DNA of 64,000 nucleotides. It comes from Meconema thalassinum. Lineage: Eukaryota; Arthropoda; Insecta; Orthoptera; Tettigoniidae. Made by a program: the position numbers and the translations under genes. The stretch lies in NCBI GenBank assembly GCA_946902985.2, contig OX336393.1:134940533-135004532 (forward strand), written 5' to 3'. The notes under the pieces are model-generated. The model saw only the letters and a program-made list of their open reading frames with translations, made no database searches and had not been told where the DNA came from. Below are positions 1 through 11,298 of this stretch, one piece after another. How positions within the stretch are numbered: the first letter of the stretch is position 1; every line of letters begins with the position of its first letter.

Positions 1-201
1 TACGCGGGGGTCGCTCCGATGTTCCGTGGAACGGACAATCTGTGTAGAACTTGCGGAGTACGGTTGCAAGTGCGTGTCGCTCCGATGTTCAGTGGAGTTA
101 GCGACGAACTTTTGTAAAACTTGGTTGTACGAGTGTTTGGGTCCGAGGTACGGACCATAGAATTATCTAATCTACCAGAATATCATCAAATAACGAAGAA
201 G

Positions 202-616
202 ATGGCGACGTCCAGGAGACTGTGGGAAGCACACAGCATCATCCAGTACGAGGGAAATGCTTTAGCAATTTCCAGTGGTAAGCGCAAATGACGCGGAAAT
301 ACGCAATCTCTCATTTTTCTTTGTTTTATATTTCATAATTCAGTAACTTCATAGCTTGGAAATAAGAGTAAAATCAATTTATCAGACTCCGTTTTCACGT
401 AATTTTCTATCGGTAATATTCAAATCACAACGCTCCAATTTAAATTTTAAACTTATTATTATTATTAATTTTGCTATACTTGTTTTATATAATAAATTCA
501 TTTCTTTTACAATGCAATCTTTGCTTTCAGTAGGTAGCATTAGATATAGACCAATTCCTTCTCCTGATACAATTGTTTGTTGGGTTAATGATCAAATCAT
601 ACCACGATCTGAGTGA
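202..616 (+). CDS. Small two-exon ORF, unrecognised (53 residues if spliced)
   Basis: An ATG at 202 opens a frame that runs to a GT donor at 278 (GTAAGC). A polypyrimidine tract and AG at 529-530 (TTTGCTTTCAG) precede a second exon, 531-616, ending in TGA. Joining 202-277 to 531-616 keeps one open frame of 53 residues with a 253-bp intron. Two imperfect direct repeats (GTCGCTCCGATGTTC at 10 and 77) lie upstream. The middle, with a basic IRYRPIPSPDTI stretch followed by VCWVND, loosely recalls helix-turn-helix N-termini of mariner-type proteins, but this is weak. It may be a 5' fragment of a longer transposon or host gene. Splicing is inferred only from the consensus sites and frame continuity. 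Confidence 0.3.
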
Positions 617-1050
617 ATAGATTCTTGACGGTGTTCTACCAGAGCTAGACGTTGTTAAATACAAATTTAGATTTCAGCATTGCATTGAGGTCTTGGCGCC
701 CATTAAAACAACATAGCTTAGGTAAAGGTAAACAGTTACATTTATCACCCAACAGTTAGGGGCTAGCAGAAACGTTTCATTTGTCGCTACCAACATGGGG
801 CACTAAATAACCATTACATTGTGTGCAAGTGTTATTGCGTCCGCTCGCTATTTCGAAGATCCCGGGTTCAAGACTCTCCAACGGGAGATTTTTTGAATTA
901 TCTTTTAAAACTATTTTATTATACCCTCCATACCTCGTACAGCAAGATTTCAACTTGGTTTTGTTCACATTATCTACGAAGACGATAGGGAAAGTTATTT
1001 TCTTGTCTAATTTAAATGGCTATTTTCCCTAAATACTGTTCAAAACAGTC
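617..1050. other. No gene recognised; tRNA-primer-like motif
   Basis: No open frame of interest. TGGCGCC at 694-700 followed by CATT resembles a retroelement primer-binding site but has no LTR beside it. A box-B-like GGTTCAAGACTC near 867-878 hints at another worn tRNA-derived repeat. Confidence 0.3.
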
Positions 1051-1295
1051 GCCTCCGTAGCGTAGAGCTCAGCATGGTTAACTGCCACCCCGGAGGTCCT
1101 GGGTTCGATTCCCGGCTCTGCCACGAAATTTGAAAAGTGGTATGAGGACTGGAACGGGGTCTACTCAGCCTCGGGTGGTCCAAATGAGTAGAGGGGGTTC
1201 GATTCCCACCTCAGCCATCCTCGAAGTGGTTTTCCGTGATTTTCCACTTCGTCTTCGGGCAAATGCCGGGATGGTACCTACTGTCAGGCCTTCCC
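1051..1295 (+). repeat. tRNA-derived SINE
   Basis: The head resembles a tRNA: an A-box-like TAGCGTAGAGCTCAGCATGG, a B-box GGTTCGATTCC, and an acceptor-like GCCTCCG with a CTCTGCC tail. A second box-B-like GGTTCGATTCCCACC follows near 1198. The body carries a core (GGTTTTCCGTGATTTTCCAC, then GCAAATGCCGGGATGGTACC) shared with SINEs at 6037-6374, 13316-13640, 9120-9365 and a scrap near 29155. The 3' end is not marked by a clear tail, so the right border is approximate. Confidence 0.65.
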
Positions 1296-2016
1296 CCGTG
1301 AACTTTGTGGGGTGGATCATGGGGTACTCAGTGTGTCTGTTCATTTCGTTCTCGGCTGTGTTTCGTTGGCTGTGTAGTGATTCTGGTCTGTTTGTGCCGT
1401 ACACAACGCTGTTGTGTGCCGAGGTGTTTGGGCTGTTTAGAGGGGAATTAGCCTCGCTTCCCGTGTACGACACCTGTGTTATGTTACCAGGTGGCTCGTC
1501 ACCTGATATATCTGTGCTGATGGATGGTGTGTTGTCGTACTGTGTGGATTTGACTATGTGTACGGTCCTGTCTAAATCCTGTTTTACTGTTTCCAAAATA
1601 GTGTGGATGTCAAGAACCGCTTCTGTCGTGTGATTATTGGACTTGATAGTGTCTGTCTCTAGTAGCTCTGTAATGCGCTCGAGCAGGTTACTGGCTTTCT
1701 GCTCTGTGATTTGCAGTTGCTGCAACAATAGGGGATGGAGTGTTGGCAGGCAATCTACTTCACTAGCGCTGGATACTGGTGATTCCTGTGTGTGTTCACT
1801 GGCCTGGGACCGTGTAAAATGTAGAACTTGTGCTGCGGCGGTAGGGTGTTGAGCACGGATCTGTGATGTTTTGAATTCAAGGTCCCTGAGAAGTTGTACT
1901 GCAGTCTGGTCAGTTATTAAGTCACTGTTCCTAATTTTTAGCTTCGGCAGGAGTGGAGTCGTACTAGCCGATAAATGGTGTGCAAAGTCTCTTAGTGTAG
2001 TTTTAAACGTGGACAT
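1165..2016 (-). CDS. Unrecognised 283-codon ORF, probable retroelement relic
   Basis: An ATG at 2014-2016 opens a 283-codon frame on the minus strand. About the first 240 residues are polar, Ser/Thr/Gln/Glu-rich and helical. A region around LLQQLQITEQKASNLLERITELLE and VLDIHTILETVKQDLDRTV could form a coiled coil. The last roughly 45 residues are read through the antisense of the SINE at 1051-1295, so the native C-terminus was probably replaced. No zinc knuckle, protease or polymerase motif is present. An N-terminal gag-like or ORF1-like coiled-coil protein is the best guess; a host exon is possible. No function can be assigned. Confidence 0.35.
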   Translation of the reverse strand: MSTFKTTLRDFAHHLSASTTPLLPKLKIRNSDLITDQTAVQLLRDLEFKTSQIRAQHPTAAAQVLHFTRSQASEHTQESPVSSASEVDCLPTLHPLLLQQLQITEQKASNLLERITELLETDTIKSNNHTTEAVLDIHTILETVKQDLDRTVHIVKSTQYDNTPSISTDISGDEPPGNITQVSYTGSEANSPLNSPNTSAHNSVVYGTNRPESLHSQRNTAENEMNRHTEYPMIHPTKFTGEGLTVGTIPAFARRRSGKSRKTTSRMAEVGIEPPLLIWTTRG

Positions 2017-3180
2017 TTAATTTCCACCGAGTTTACACTATGGGGCGAATGGGGGTTGGTGTAATGATACAAACTCCTATATATATATATATAATAATAT
2101 AAAAAAAATGTGTGACGCAATATGAGGTCAATTTTTTTTTTTCTCAGTCTCGCTTGGCTATATGCGGTACGGAAGGGGTCGTTTCAACTACGAGGGCTCG
2201 TTGTTTGAGTCCTATTTTACTGTGCGTAGTACCCCGCCTCCACCAGTGTTTTAGATCCCTTTATTGGGGGTGGTGGGATCTAAAAGGAAGAGTTATTGTG
2301 TTAATTTATAAATCAATGTCTAAAAGGGGGTGGCTTCCCGTACCAGGGTAAGCTGACCAGTGTAGAGTGTTGTTTAGTGTTAGGAACTAGGGGGCGCTCG
2401 TATAAAGGCTGTAGATGTATCTTAGGGGATGGAGTTTGGTCTACAAGTCAATGCGCTGGTCTGCCAGCTGACTGGCTTGTTATATAACTGAATGTGCTCG
2501 TGTCAGCTAAGTGGCGCTCGCTGCTCTTAGCAGCCGGGCCGCCGCGAGGAATACAATGATATCTGAGCTAGCGCTGTTGGACTACCATATGTCACGTCTA
2601 ACCGTGACGGGAATAAGGAAGGGCGTTGGGATGTAAAGAGGCGTATAAACAGTGAGACGAGTGTAGTGTGTTGACCAAGTGTTTATTGGTCTGTGATGTT
2701 GAATTATGAGTCCCTTGTAGGGAATGTAATAATAGTCACAATGTAAAAGTACAATCTGTGGGTAAAGGTTACAAATATAGGAAATCTGAACACGACTGAC
2801 TCACCTCTGATGACACCAGCGTAGCCTCCGGCCGTCCCGTTGAAAGGCTGATAATTGGGATATCCCATGACCTCCTTAGGACCCCTTTTTATATTCTTCG
2901 GCGCTATGCTGTCAGCATTGTGACGGCATAGCTGCCCCAGTTAATAATGTGTCGCTGTGTGTAATAATTGCGCAAGGATTGAGCCGCTTTCTAGAATGGC
3001 AAGCTGTCCTTGCGGTGTTGATGGATGTTGGTCTGGCTTTACGAGGGTTGCCCGTTAGGATATTTAGATAGATGCTGGGGGGATGGTCTCCAAGGGGTGC
3101 ATACCCCTGGGGTACTGTACAATACTGTACATCAACCAAAAATTATACCCAGACCTCAACATAAATGAAATAAATAACGA
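2017..3180. other. No gene recognised
   Basis: A short (TA)n run lies near 2078-2100. The rest is moderately GC-rich and has no convincing frame. It could be an LTR or leader region belonging to the minus-strand ORF at 1165-2016, but no terminal repeat pair was found. Confidence 0.3.
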
Positions 3181-3768
3181 TAATAAATTCATCACAATAT
3201 TGAACCATTAAAAAAAACACAAATAATCTTACCTCCATACACATCTTTAATAATCCCTGAAATTAAATTCATTTTTCATCATAAAAACAAAATTTGATAC
3301 AATTTTTCATAACATCATTCCATTTTAAAAGGAACAGAATTAACTAACAATTAAAGATATTATATTAGCAATATTAAATTTTCCACAGATTTAAATAAGC
3401 TCTTTCACAGCAAATCTTATCTAAAGAAACACATACAAGCTAAATATTAGCATTCATATACATTTACACTACATTCACTTATATTTTTTCACAATCATGT
3501 AAATATAAAATACATATAACATATTCTTTAATGAAAATCAGCAACATTGAAATGTCACCTTACCTCCATTTCCCACATTTTACTTGATACAAATTAATAT
3601 ATTTGATAAAAAAGAAATAAATTTACATATAAAAACAGAAACTTAGCTTAACATAATGATAATCTAATCCTATCTTTCGAAAATTACTACATTATTATAT
3701 AATAATTCCCAATTCATCTAATAATTATAAAACAAAGATTGAATACGCATTATAATCGACAAATTTAT
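3181..3768. repeat. AT-rich dispersed repeat, copy A (left part)
   Basis: Very AT-rich sequence. The stretch 3521-3768 matches, in the same orientation, the sequence split around the giant element (6541-6596 joined to 37003-37110). It includes the uninterrupted site GAAATGTCACCTTACC near 3555, which is the empty version of the site occupied at 6597-37002. The repeat continues after the Tc1 insertion at 5448. No coding frame is seen. Confidence 0.7.
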
Positions 3769-5447
3769 ATACTGATCGGCAAAAAAGTGGAACACTTTAA
3801 TTTTTTATGTTATTTCTTAATTTATTCCACTAAAATGTATCGGTTTTCCAATATTTGCATTATTCATGTAAATTTAGATGGTTGGCAACAGAAAATACCG
3901 AATCATGTTTTACAACACGCTTTAACTCACAAATATCGTTACATTTTGCAAATCTTACAATTTTCTATTTTTTAGTAATGCTCTTTTGGGCTGGTGTTTA
4001 TCAAATGTATTGCCAAACAAAACAGTATTAATGTTTGCACTGCACTGCAAGAGAACACTGGTCACTAAAAACGGGTGTTTCCACCTTTAGCGTCTATGAC
4101 AGCTTGTAAACGCTCAGGCATACTGTTCACAACTCGTCGAATGGCATCTGCCGGGATGCGATCCCATTACTCCAGCAGCGATGTTCTCAGTTGTGCCAAG
4201 GTGGTGTGGTCATGCTGTCTGACGTTCCTTCCAAGCGTATCTCTTACATGTTCGTTGGGGTTCAAGTCAGGACTACGAGCTGGCCAGTCCAGGGTTTGAA
4301 TCTCCACTTCCTACAGATATTGTACAACACAGCGAGCAGTATGAGGGCGGGCATTATCCTGCATCAGCATGAATTTTAACCAATGAAAGGCGCAAAGGGC
4401 ATCACATGGTTCATCAGGATCTCTTCGATGTACCTTTGGGAATTGAGCGTCCCGTGATCGATGCACACCAACTCAGTGCGGGCCATAACGTTTATGCCAC
4501 CCCACACCATAACCGAGCCACCTCCAAATGGAGTCCTGGAGGAGAAAGCAACAGGGCTGTACCTCTCCCCGTGCCTTCTCCACACTCTTTCTCTTCCATC
4601 AGGAGATCTAAGGTTAAAGCTACTCTCGTCAGTGAAGAGAAGAGAGGCCCACTGCTCGTGGGTCCATCCCAGATGCTGCCTTGCGAAGCGAAGACGCGCC
4701 TCTCTGTGATGCCGTTTGAGTGCGGGTCCACGTGCAGGTCTCCTGGACGAAAGATGATCTTCTTCAAACCTTCTTCTTACTGTTCGCTCACTCACTCTCA
4801 CATTTCTGACATTTTCCAGTTGATTTCGTGCCTGAACTGCTGTGGTATGCCGATCACGCAGAACTTGGAGGGTGAGAAATCTGTCATCACTGGCACTTGT
4901 GGTTCTTCTACGGCCTGACCCTCGTCTCCTGTCGTATGTTCGGAGCTCTCTGTAACGTTGCACTGCACGATGTATGCTACCGAGAGATGATCCAATGACC
5001 TCAGCAACATAACGGAAGCTGCGGCCATCCTCCACCAATGCAACTGCCTGTGCAGCTTCTTCACGGCTAAGAGGCATGCTTTAGTGTGAACTGCAAATGG
5101 ATAACTTGCTAAAATGTGTGACAATGGTTCACATGTGTTCAACAAGTGCCAGTTGTTATCCCTAGAACAACAGTAAGCGAGCGGCAACACTCATAAACCT
5201 TAAACGCTTCCAGTCCGCTTCCCGCCATAAAACTATTAAGATAGGCTCATCGAGGATTGGGGGTAATTGGTGGTAATAAACCACCCTAAGAAATGTCATA
5301 TTATCAATTTCTATTCACGGATGTTTCAGATGTTTGTTCTAATGCATGAAAAGCTTTTAAAATGTGATAAAATCTTTTTCAAGGCTAGATTTATACTATT
5401 TATATTACTTTTTTTAACTGTTCCACTTTTTTTGCCGGTCAGTGATT
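3769..5447 (-). mobile_element. Degenerate Tc1-like DNA transposon
   Basis: The ends carry inverted repeats: left ACTGATCGGCAAAAAAGTGG (from 3771), right reading inward CACTGACCGGCAAAAAAAGT (from 5444), both continuing into GGAACA. TA dinucleotides flank both ends, as expected for Tc1/mariner. Exact borders are uncertain by a few bases because the flanks are AT-rich. The insertion splits an AT-rich dispersed repeat whose uninterrupted paralogue lies at about 37060-37140. It encodes the transposase pseudogene at 4065-5077. Confidence 0.85.
4065..5077 (-). pseudogene. Tc1-like transposase (DDE), disrupted
   Basis: The frame starts at an ATG (MPLSREEAAQ) at 5077. Residues 1-45 form a paired-type helix-turn-helix (ALVEDGRSFRYVAEVIGSS), followed by a GSGRRRTT hook. 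The first catalytic Asp is D150 in LLFTDESSF. A frameshift near 4376-4380 moves the rest to another frame. There the second Asp is in MLMQDNARPHTA and the Glu in SPDLNPNEH, spaced as in DD34E enzymes. In-frame TAG and TAA codons also interrupt the C-terminal part, which ends at TAG 4065-4067. The enzyme would cut and paste its own element in the nucleus; this copy is dead. Family assignment is firm. Confidence 0.9.
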
Positions 5448-6022
5448 AATTTAATCATATACATAGCAACGCTACTACGGCAAATTTGTTAAACTTCATC
5501 TTCATATCTCCTTGGAAACTACCCATTTCATGAAGTTACCTATGATATGCAGGGTACCTAAACCGTTATCTCAAAGAATTATATATTTAACCAAAATAAA
5601 GCCAAATGACAATTAGTATATTATTTGAAGAAACAAACATACTACAGTATTTCCCTAAAGAAATTAAATATTTAGGACGACTTTTCGAAGAAATTAACGA
5701 AACATATATGAGCAAATATTTTAGTTATAGCAACGCTACAACGGCACTTTTATTAAACTTCATTCTTATATCACTTTGGAAACTATATATTTCACTTTAG
5801 TTACCTATAGAATGCAATATATCTAAACATTAAATCTCACTGACATATATATTCACCAAGATACTATTAATGACATGCCACCTATGACCATTTTGGAATG
5901 CCGACTGTATGGGAGCAAAGTGCGGTTTTTGGTGCGACTAGTTACGCCTGGTAGTGCACGTCAAGGAGGCGATGACCAGGAAGCAGTTTTCAGACATACG
6001 TCTGTAGCCTGTAATGATACTT
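5448..6022. repeat. AT-rich dispersed repeat, copy A (right part) and a second partial unit
   Basis: The sequence 5448-5600 resumes copy A after the Tc1 element and matches 37121-37275 (shared CATATACATAG, AACGCTAC, TCATATCTCCTTGG, AATAAAGCCAAAT). A diverged second unit occupies about 5700-5860 with the same order of motifs. No convincing coding frame. Confidence 0.6.
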
Positions 6023-6036
6023 CACCTGATTGGTCA

Positions 6037-6374
6037 CCGGGTGAGTTAGCCGTGGTCGTTACGGCATGACTGCTGGCAGTCGCTCACATCCGGGAGGCGA
6101 GGAGGTTCGAATCCACCCGCCGGCAACCTTGAAGATGGTCTTCTGTGGTTTCCCATCTTCCTTCCAGGTAAATGCCGGAGTTGGTCCCTAACTATAGGCC
6201 ACAGCCGCTACCTTCCAACTCCTCGACCTTCCCTTCCAAATTTCCTCCCCAACGGTACTTGTAGCTCACCCATTGGGTGTCCGTCTCGAAGCAGCTACAA
6301 AACTGGCGAGCCGAACATGTCCTCGGACACTCCCGGCACTAAAAGCCATACGCTAAAATAAAAAGCTAAAAAAA
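6037..6374 (+). repeat. tRNA-derived SINE with 14-bp target duplication
   Basis: A perfect direct repeat CACCTGATTGGTCA flanks the element at 6023-6036 and 6375-6388, so both borders are certain. The head has a tRNA-like start (GTGAGTTAGCCGTGG) and B-box GGTTCGAATCC. The body has the shared core (GGTTTCCCATCTTCCTTCCA, then GGTAAATGCCGGAGTTGGT). The tail is A-rich (AAAATAAAAAGCTAAAAAAA). A close inverted copy lies at 13316-13640. SINEs are RNA polymerase III transcripts mobilised in trans by a LINE. Confidence 0.92.
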
Positions 6375-6596
6375 CACCTGATTGGTCAGAAGAAACTAAT
6401 TGCCTCGAATTGTGATTGGTAGACACATGTGTTTTCAGCGAGGGTTACCATGGGAGGAGTTGTTCCAGTACTACCTACAGTTCAATGCCTATGACTTAAC
6501 TTCATTGATCTGAAAAATTGCATTACGTACTACGGGAAGATTATATATGATATGAATATTTCTTTAATGTTATCAGCAGCTATGAAATGTCACCTT

Positions 6597-8374
6597 AGTA
6601 GTGTGGTACGGACAGTTCTGCCCCACAGCCTACTTTCCTACGAACCTTGCCGATATCTGCCGAACGCATGATTGGATTTTAACGAACGAGGTATTGTTGG
6701 CATTGGGGTGACGTCCTCTTTGCTAAGAATGTGTGTTGGTATTTTAAAAATGTTTTTTGGATTGGCACTATTTTGGAAACGGTGAATTTTAGAAAAAAGT
6801 TTGTTTGACATTAATGAAAGGTCCCTAGACCCTCTAGGCGAACAGCAAATTTCAAGTGTGTAGGAGGGGGGAAAAATGATAGCCTACATTCTCGCGACCA
6901 TTGGCGATAATTGGCGAATGGATGGTCGGATTTTAATGAATGAGGTATTGTTGGCGTTGGGGTGACGTCCCCTTTGGTAGGAATGTGTGTTGGTATTTTT
7001 TTTTAATTGTTATTTATTGGATTGGCGCTATCTTGGAAACGGTGAATTTTAGAAAAACGTTTGTTTGACGTTAATGAAAGGTCCCTAGGCCCTCTACGCG
7101 GACAGCAAGTTTCAAGTGTGTAGGAAAAGAAATGATAGCCTACTTTCTCGCGAACATTGGCGAATGGATGGTCGGATTTTAACGAATGAGGTATTTTTGA
7201 CGTTGGGGTGATATCCTCTTTGCAGGAATGTGTGTTGGTATTTAAAAAAACTTGTTTTTGGATCTTTGATTATTTTGGAAACGGTGAATTTTGTGAAAAA
7301 AATTGTTTGACGTTAATGAAAGGTGTCTATACCCTCTAGGTGGACAACAAGTTTCAAGTGTGCAGGGCAAAATAAAATGAATTTTGAAAAAAATGGTGTC
7401 TATTTTGGAAACGGTGAACTTGACAAAAAAAAAGTTTGTTTGTGATGAATGGTTGGTATTTACTCCCTCGACCCATATCATAAACTTGAAGTCGCTAGGT
7501 GAAAAACCTATGCACGTTTTACAGTTCTCTTGCAAGTCGCGTGTGTGCTTGAATACGCATGGTATGTTGGGAAAAGGTTAGGTGGTGGGGAGGACTAGGG
7601 TCGAGTGAGGGATCGTTTAGATGGTATTTTTCCGCTCTATTTGATGGCGAGGTTATTTTTTAAAATGGGTGGAATTTGGAAACGCAATTTGAGGTAAACA
7701 TGCGTTTTTAACATATTGGCGATATTTCATAAAAGTGTTAATGACGTATATTATGTTATTTTTTGAATCGTCGTTTGTAAGTGTGTGGGCTTTTAAAATG
7801 ATTATTTATAGATTAGTTATTAAAAAATAATTAAAGAACCAAAAAACTAATAGGTCATCCGCTTTTTAGTATCTCGCTAACCAATAATCGGATTTAAACA
7901 TATGGGGTGTCGTAGGACTCGTGGTGAACTCCCCTTTTCTATGGACGGGGTATATGCACCCCCAAATAAAAACTACCCCTACCCGGGGGTGTAAATAGTA
8001 ATTTTTTGTATGCATGCAGACTTGGAGTGGGCTTTTGTAAGAGAGCGGGCTTTATAAATGATTATTTATAGATGAGTTTTTTTTAATATTAAGAACCAAT
8101 AAAACTAATAGGTCATCTGCTTTTTAGTATCTCGCCAACCAATTATCGAATTTAAACATATGGGGTGTCGTAGGACTCGTGGTGAACTCCCCTTTTCTAT
8201 GGACGAGCTATGCCCACCCCAAAAATAAAAACTACCCTTACCCGGGGTGAAATAGTAATTTTTTGTATGTATGCACACCGGCGGCTTTTGTCAAAAGGGT
8301 CTAACTACACTTTTGTTGATATTTTCTGAACCCCTGATGGGATTTTGCCATAGGCAGTATCCCAGCACTTGGGG
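6597..8374. repeat. Left inverted-repeat arm of giant element, outer segment
   Basis: Reverse-complementary to about 34936-37002. Between about 6660 and 7440 it is a tandem array of degenerate units of roughly 230-270 bp. Each unit contains GAAACGGTGAATTTT, TTTGACGTTAATGAAAGG, CTAGGCGAACAGCAA-like and GGTCGGATTTTAACGAA-like motifs. A second pair of units (about 7790-8290) repeats AACTAATAGGTCATCCGC and CGTAGGACTCGTGGTGAACT. At 8359 it jumps to AGCACTTGGGGTGACG, where the right arm has extra sequence, implying a deletion between two TCCTAGC/TCCCAGC sites. The Transib element is inserted right after. Confidence 0.85.
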
Positions 8375-8379
8375 TGACG

Positions 8380-8417
8380 CACAGTGGTCCGGATCCGTAA
8401 AAAAGCGGACAAAAATA
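8380..8417 (+). repeat. Left terminal inverted repeat of Transib; RSS-like
   Basis: Heptamer CACAGTG (8380-8386), a 22-nt spacer, then ACAAAAATA (8409-8417), which matches 7 of 9 bases of the V(D)J nonamer ACAAAAACC. This is the layout of a 23-type recombination signal, one base short. Confidence 0.8.
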
Positions 8418-9119
8418 GATTTTTCAACTTTACATTAGAAAGGCCAAACCAACTCCCAAGTGAAGTGTGTTAACCAGTGTACATTAATTTCACTTTTTCT
8501 TTGGAAATTGCTTCTGTGTTTCTCAGATATAATACTACAATAGTGATACAACTCTTCGTTTCTGAATTCCGCGCTCCATTAACTCTTTCAAGCATAGTGG
8601 TACCACCACTGTACCACCTTATTTTCTGCACGTGGTGCATGATGGTACATTATTCGTACCACATGTTTATGAATTTATTTCCGCTCCGCATGATGGTCTA
8701 ATGCCTGGACCACGTGCTCGTAACGTTTAAGGTAGTTTCAGATTCCCACAACAGATGGTAGGTCGTCATCCAATAGGTTGTTTGCCCAGGACATGCGTAT
8801 TCACACATGCACGCGCCACAAGAAGCGTTGTTTTCAACAGTGGTGCACGTGTATACACGAAGAACTGTTATTAGAAGTATTAAAACCGGAGAATGCTGTT
8901 GTAAGGTAAGATTTGCATTCATTACAATTATTACTAGCAGACTTTACAGAAACAAACTGAATAAATGAATTCAATTGAATTTTATTCCTAAAAAACTGGC
9001 GGTTCGAATTTTGTACCATTATGCAACTATTGTTGTTCATGACCACAGATTACAATTTGTTATAGATATTGTTGAGTTGCATTTTAATTTTAAACTTGTT
9101 ATGGGTGCTAATTCAATTT

Positions 9120-9365
9120 AGGGGCTTGGGACATCCTGGCCAACAGCCCCGTGTAGTTGGGTGCGGGTTAAATTTTGTCTGATAACCTGTATTTAGGTGA
9201 TGACTGTTGTAGTGTGTGTAACTGTATTAGGGTCAGGGATGAGGTGGGGGCATTTGCCTGGAAGAGTGACGGGAAAGAATGGGGAAAAATCACACTAATA
9301 ATAGCAGTTGTCCAATCCAGGATTAGAACCTACGATCTCCAGATTTGTTGCAGCTGTCAGTAATA
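9120..9365 (-). repeat. SINE fragment in piggyBac leader
   Basis: Reads on the minus strand as a diverged SINE: a B-box-like GGTTCTAATCC complement near 9325 and the shared core (GGGGCATTTGCCTGGAAGAG and GACGGGAAAG on the plus strand). Borders are approximate; no target duplication was identified. Confidence 0.55.
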
Positions 9366-9409
9366 ATTTTAAACTGTAATTATAGATACCATCATTCGGA
9401 TGTTTTCAG

Positions 9410-11298
9410 ATGAACCGACTACGTGAGGAAGAAATATCTCACTTGCTCTCGTCCGGCTCCGAATCCTCGTTTGACGATTTTGATGCTGATTCAGACTATC
9501 AAGAAGATGGAGAAATTGTGTTTGAAGAATCAAGTGAAACGGAAGATGAACGGCCGCCACTTACGAAAATTACACGTCGCAAAAAGGGAGTTACTTCTGA
9601 CTCACCAGGACCTTCCACTTCACACCTCAGTACACCAACGACCTCACCCAACACAGGAACATCTGTTGCGCAACTTGTTTCGTCCCAAGCTTCTACTTCT
9701 ACCAGTCAATGTCCCGCATCAGCAGCTCTACTTGGCCAGACAACTTCAAATAATCTACAGTCATCTACTGTAGCCACTACTTCGGGACAAGAGGAACCCA
9801 GGTGGGGACAAACTGATAGACCTATGTCAGCAGGTATGTTCAGTTCTGATACAGGTCCAACATACCGAGCCAAACAGATTATTGACCCGACACCTCAAGA
9901 GATTTTTGGACTTATGATCTCCCAAGATGTAATAGATTTAATTGTCTTTCAGACAAATTTGTACGCACAGGAAAAGCACCTAAGAACAGGAAAGGCCTAT
10001 GTCCCCACAACAGACATAGAAATAAGAGTATTCCTTGGTATGAATATGCTGATGGGCATTAAACCTTTGCCTAGCTACAGAGACTATTGGAGCTCAGATC
10101 CAGATTTGCATGATGCCTATATGAGCCAACTGATGTCAGTAAATCGGTTTGGATGGCTGCTTTCTAATATCCACATAAATGACAACAGTAGCGCTCCAAG
10201 ACCAGGCGATCCCGCTCGAGATAAACTATATAAAGTTCGGCCATTCCTAGATCTGGTGGCGAAAAATTTTAAAAGTTGTATTAACCCATCTAAAAGTATG
10301 GCAGTTGATGAATCTATGATTAAATTTAAGGGCAGATCATCATTAAAACCGTACATGCCAAAAAAAACTATTAAAAGGGGTTACAAAGTATGGATTCTCG
10401 CTGACAAGTCAGTGTACGCATACAAATTTGACATTTACACAGGGAAGAAAGGCAATTCTATTGAAAAGAATTTGGGAGAAAATGTTGTGACTTCGCTGCT
10501 ACAAGGTGAAGAAGATAAATGCCACACGGTCTATTTCGACAATTACTTTACTGGAGTCCCGCTTATGCAGAGGCTCAAAACATAAAAAATCAATGCATGT
10601 GGAACGGTAAATCCGACAAGAAAATTTCTACCAAAACTTAAAGAGGACAGTAAATTACAACGTGGTGAATATGATTGGGCTACCAGTGACACTGGTCTTA
10701 GTGTGGTTAAATGGAAAGATAGGACATCTGTCCATCTGCTATCCAATTTTCATGATCCACCAGAGGCTGTTGAAGTTAAAAGAAAGGAAAAGAATGGCTC
10801 GATTTCAACAGTCCCCTGTCCTAAAATGGTGGTAGATTACAACACTGACATGAACTGTGTTGATAAATTTGACCAGATGAAAGGTACTTACGAGATTGAC
10901 AGAAAGAGCCACAAACCCTGGCATCGCATCTTTTGGTACTTCATCGATGCAAGTGTGGTGAATGCTTACCTAATATATAATCAACTTTCTCTGCCCAACC
11001 TCAGTATGAAAGACTTCAGACGACAAATTTCCAGGGATTGGGTTGCTCCTGCTCTAGTCTCCTCCAGAACTAATAAAAGGAAGTCATCAGGCTCACAGAC
11101 AGGGGCCAAAAAACCCATGTATCAAAGGCTGTTCGCCTGGAAGGATCAGCGCATCAACCTCAGAGGTCAACCAGGAGAAGGTGCGCTAAATGCAGCACTG
11201 TAAAAAAGCAGGTTCGTACCGATTGGATGTGCTCAGTGTGCAAGGTCCCTCTATGCTTGGGTAAATCTAAGTCTTGCTTTCAGGAGTACCACAGATAG
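9410..11298 (+). pseudogene. piggyBac transposase, nearly intact
   Basis: An ATG at 9410 opens 391 codons: an acidic Ser-rich N-terminus (about 1-150), then the DDE transposase fold. The first Asp is D300 (MAVDESMIKF) and the second D377 (VYFDNYFTG). A single TAA at 10583-10585 interrupts; the same frame then continues to TAA at 11201-11203. It includes NCVDKFDQM near 10861, whose two Asp match the third catalytic and neighbouring residues, and HRIFWYFIDASVVNAY. The C-terminal Cys-rich zinc domain (CAKC, WMCSVC, CLGKSKSCF) lies one frame over and ends at TAG 11296-11298, so a frameshift lies near 11180. Only these two lesions are evident. Confidence 0.93.

Noticed and set aside
4406..4918. 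Long plus-strand frames over the Tc1 region
   Set aside because: They are antisense to the Tc1 transposase, whose helix-turn-helix and DDE motifs are unmistakable on the minus strand.
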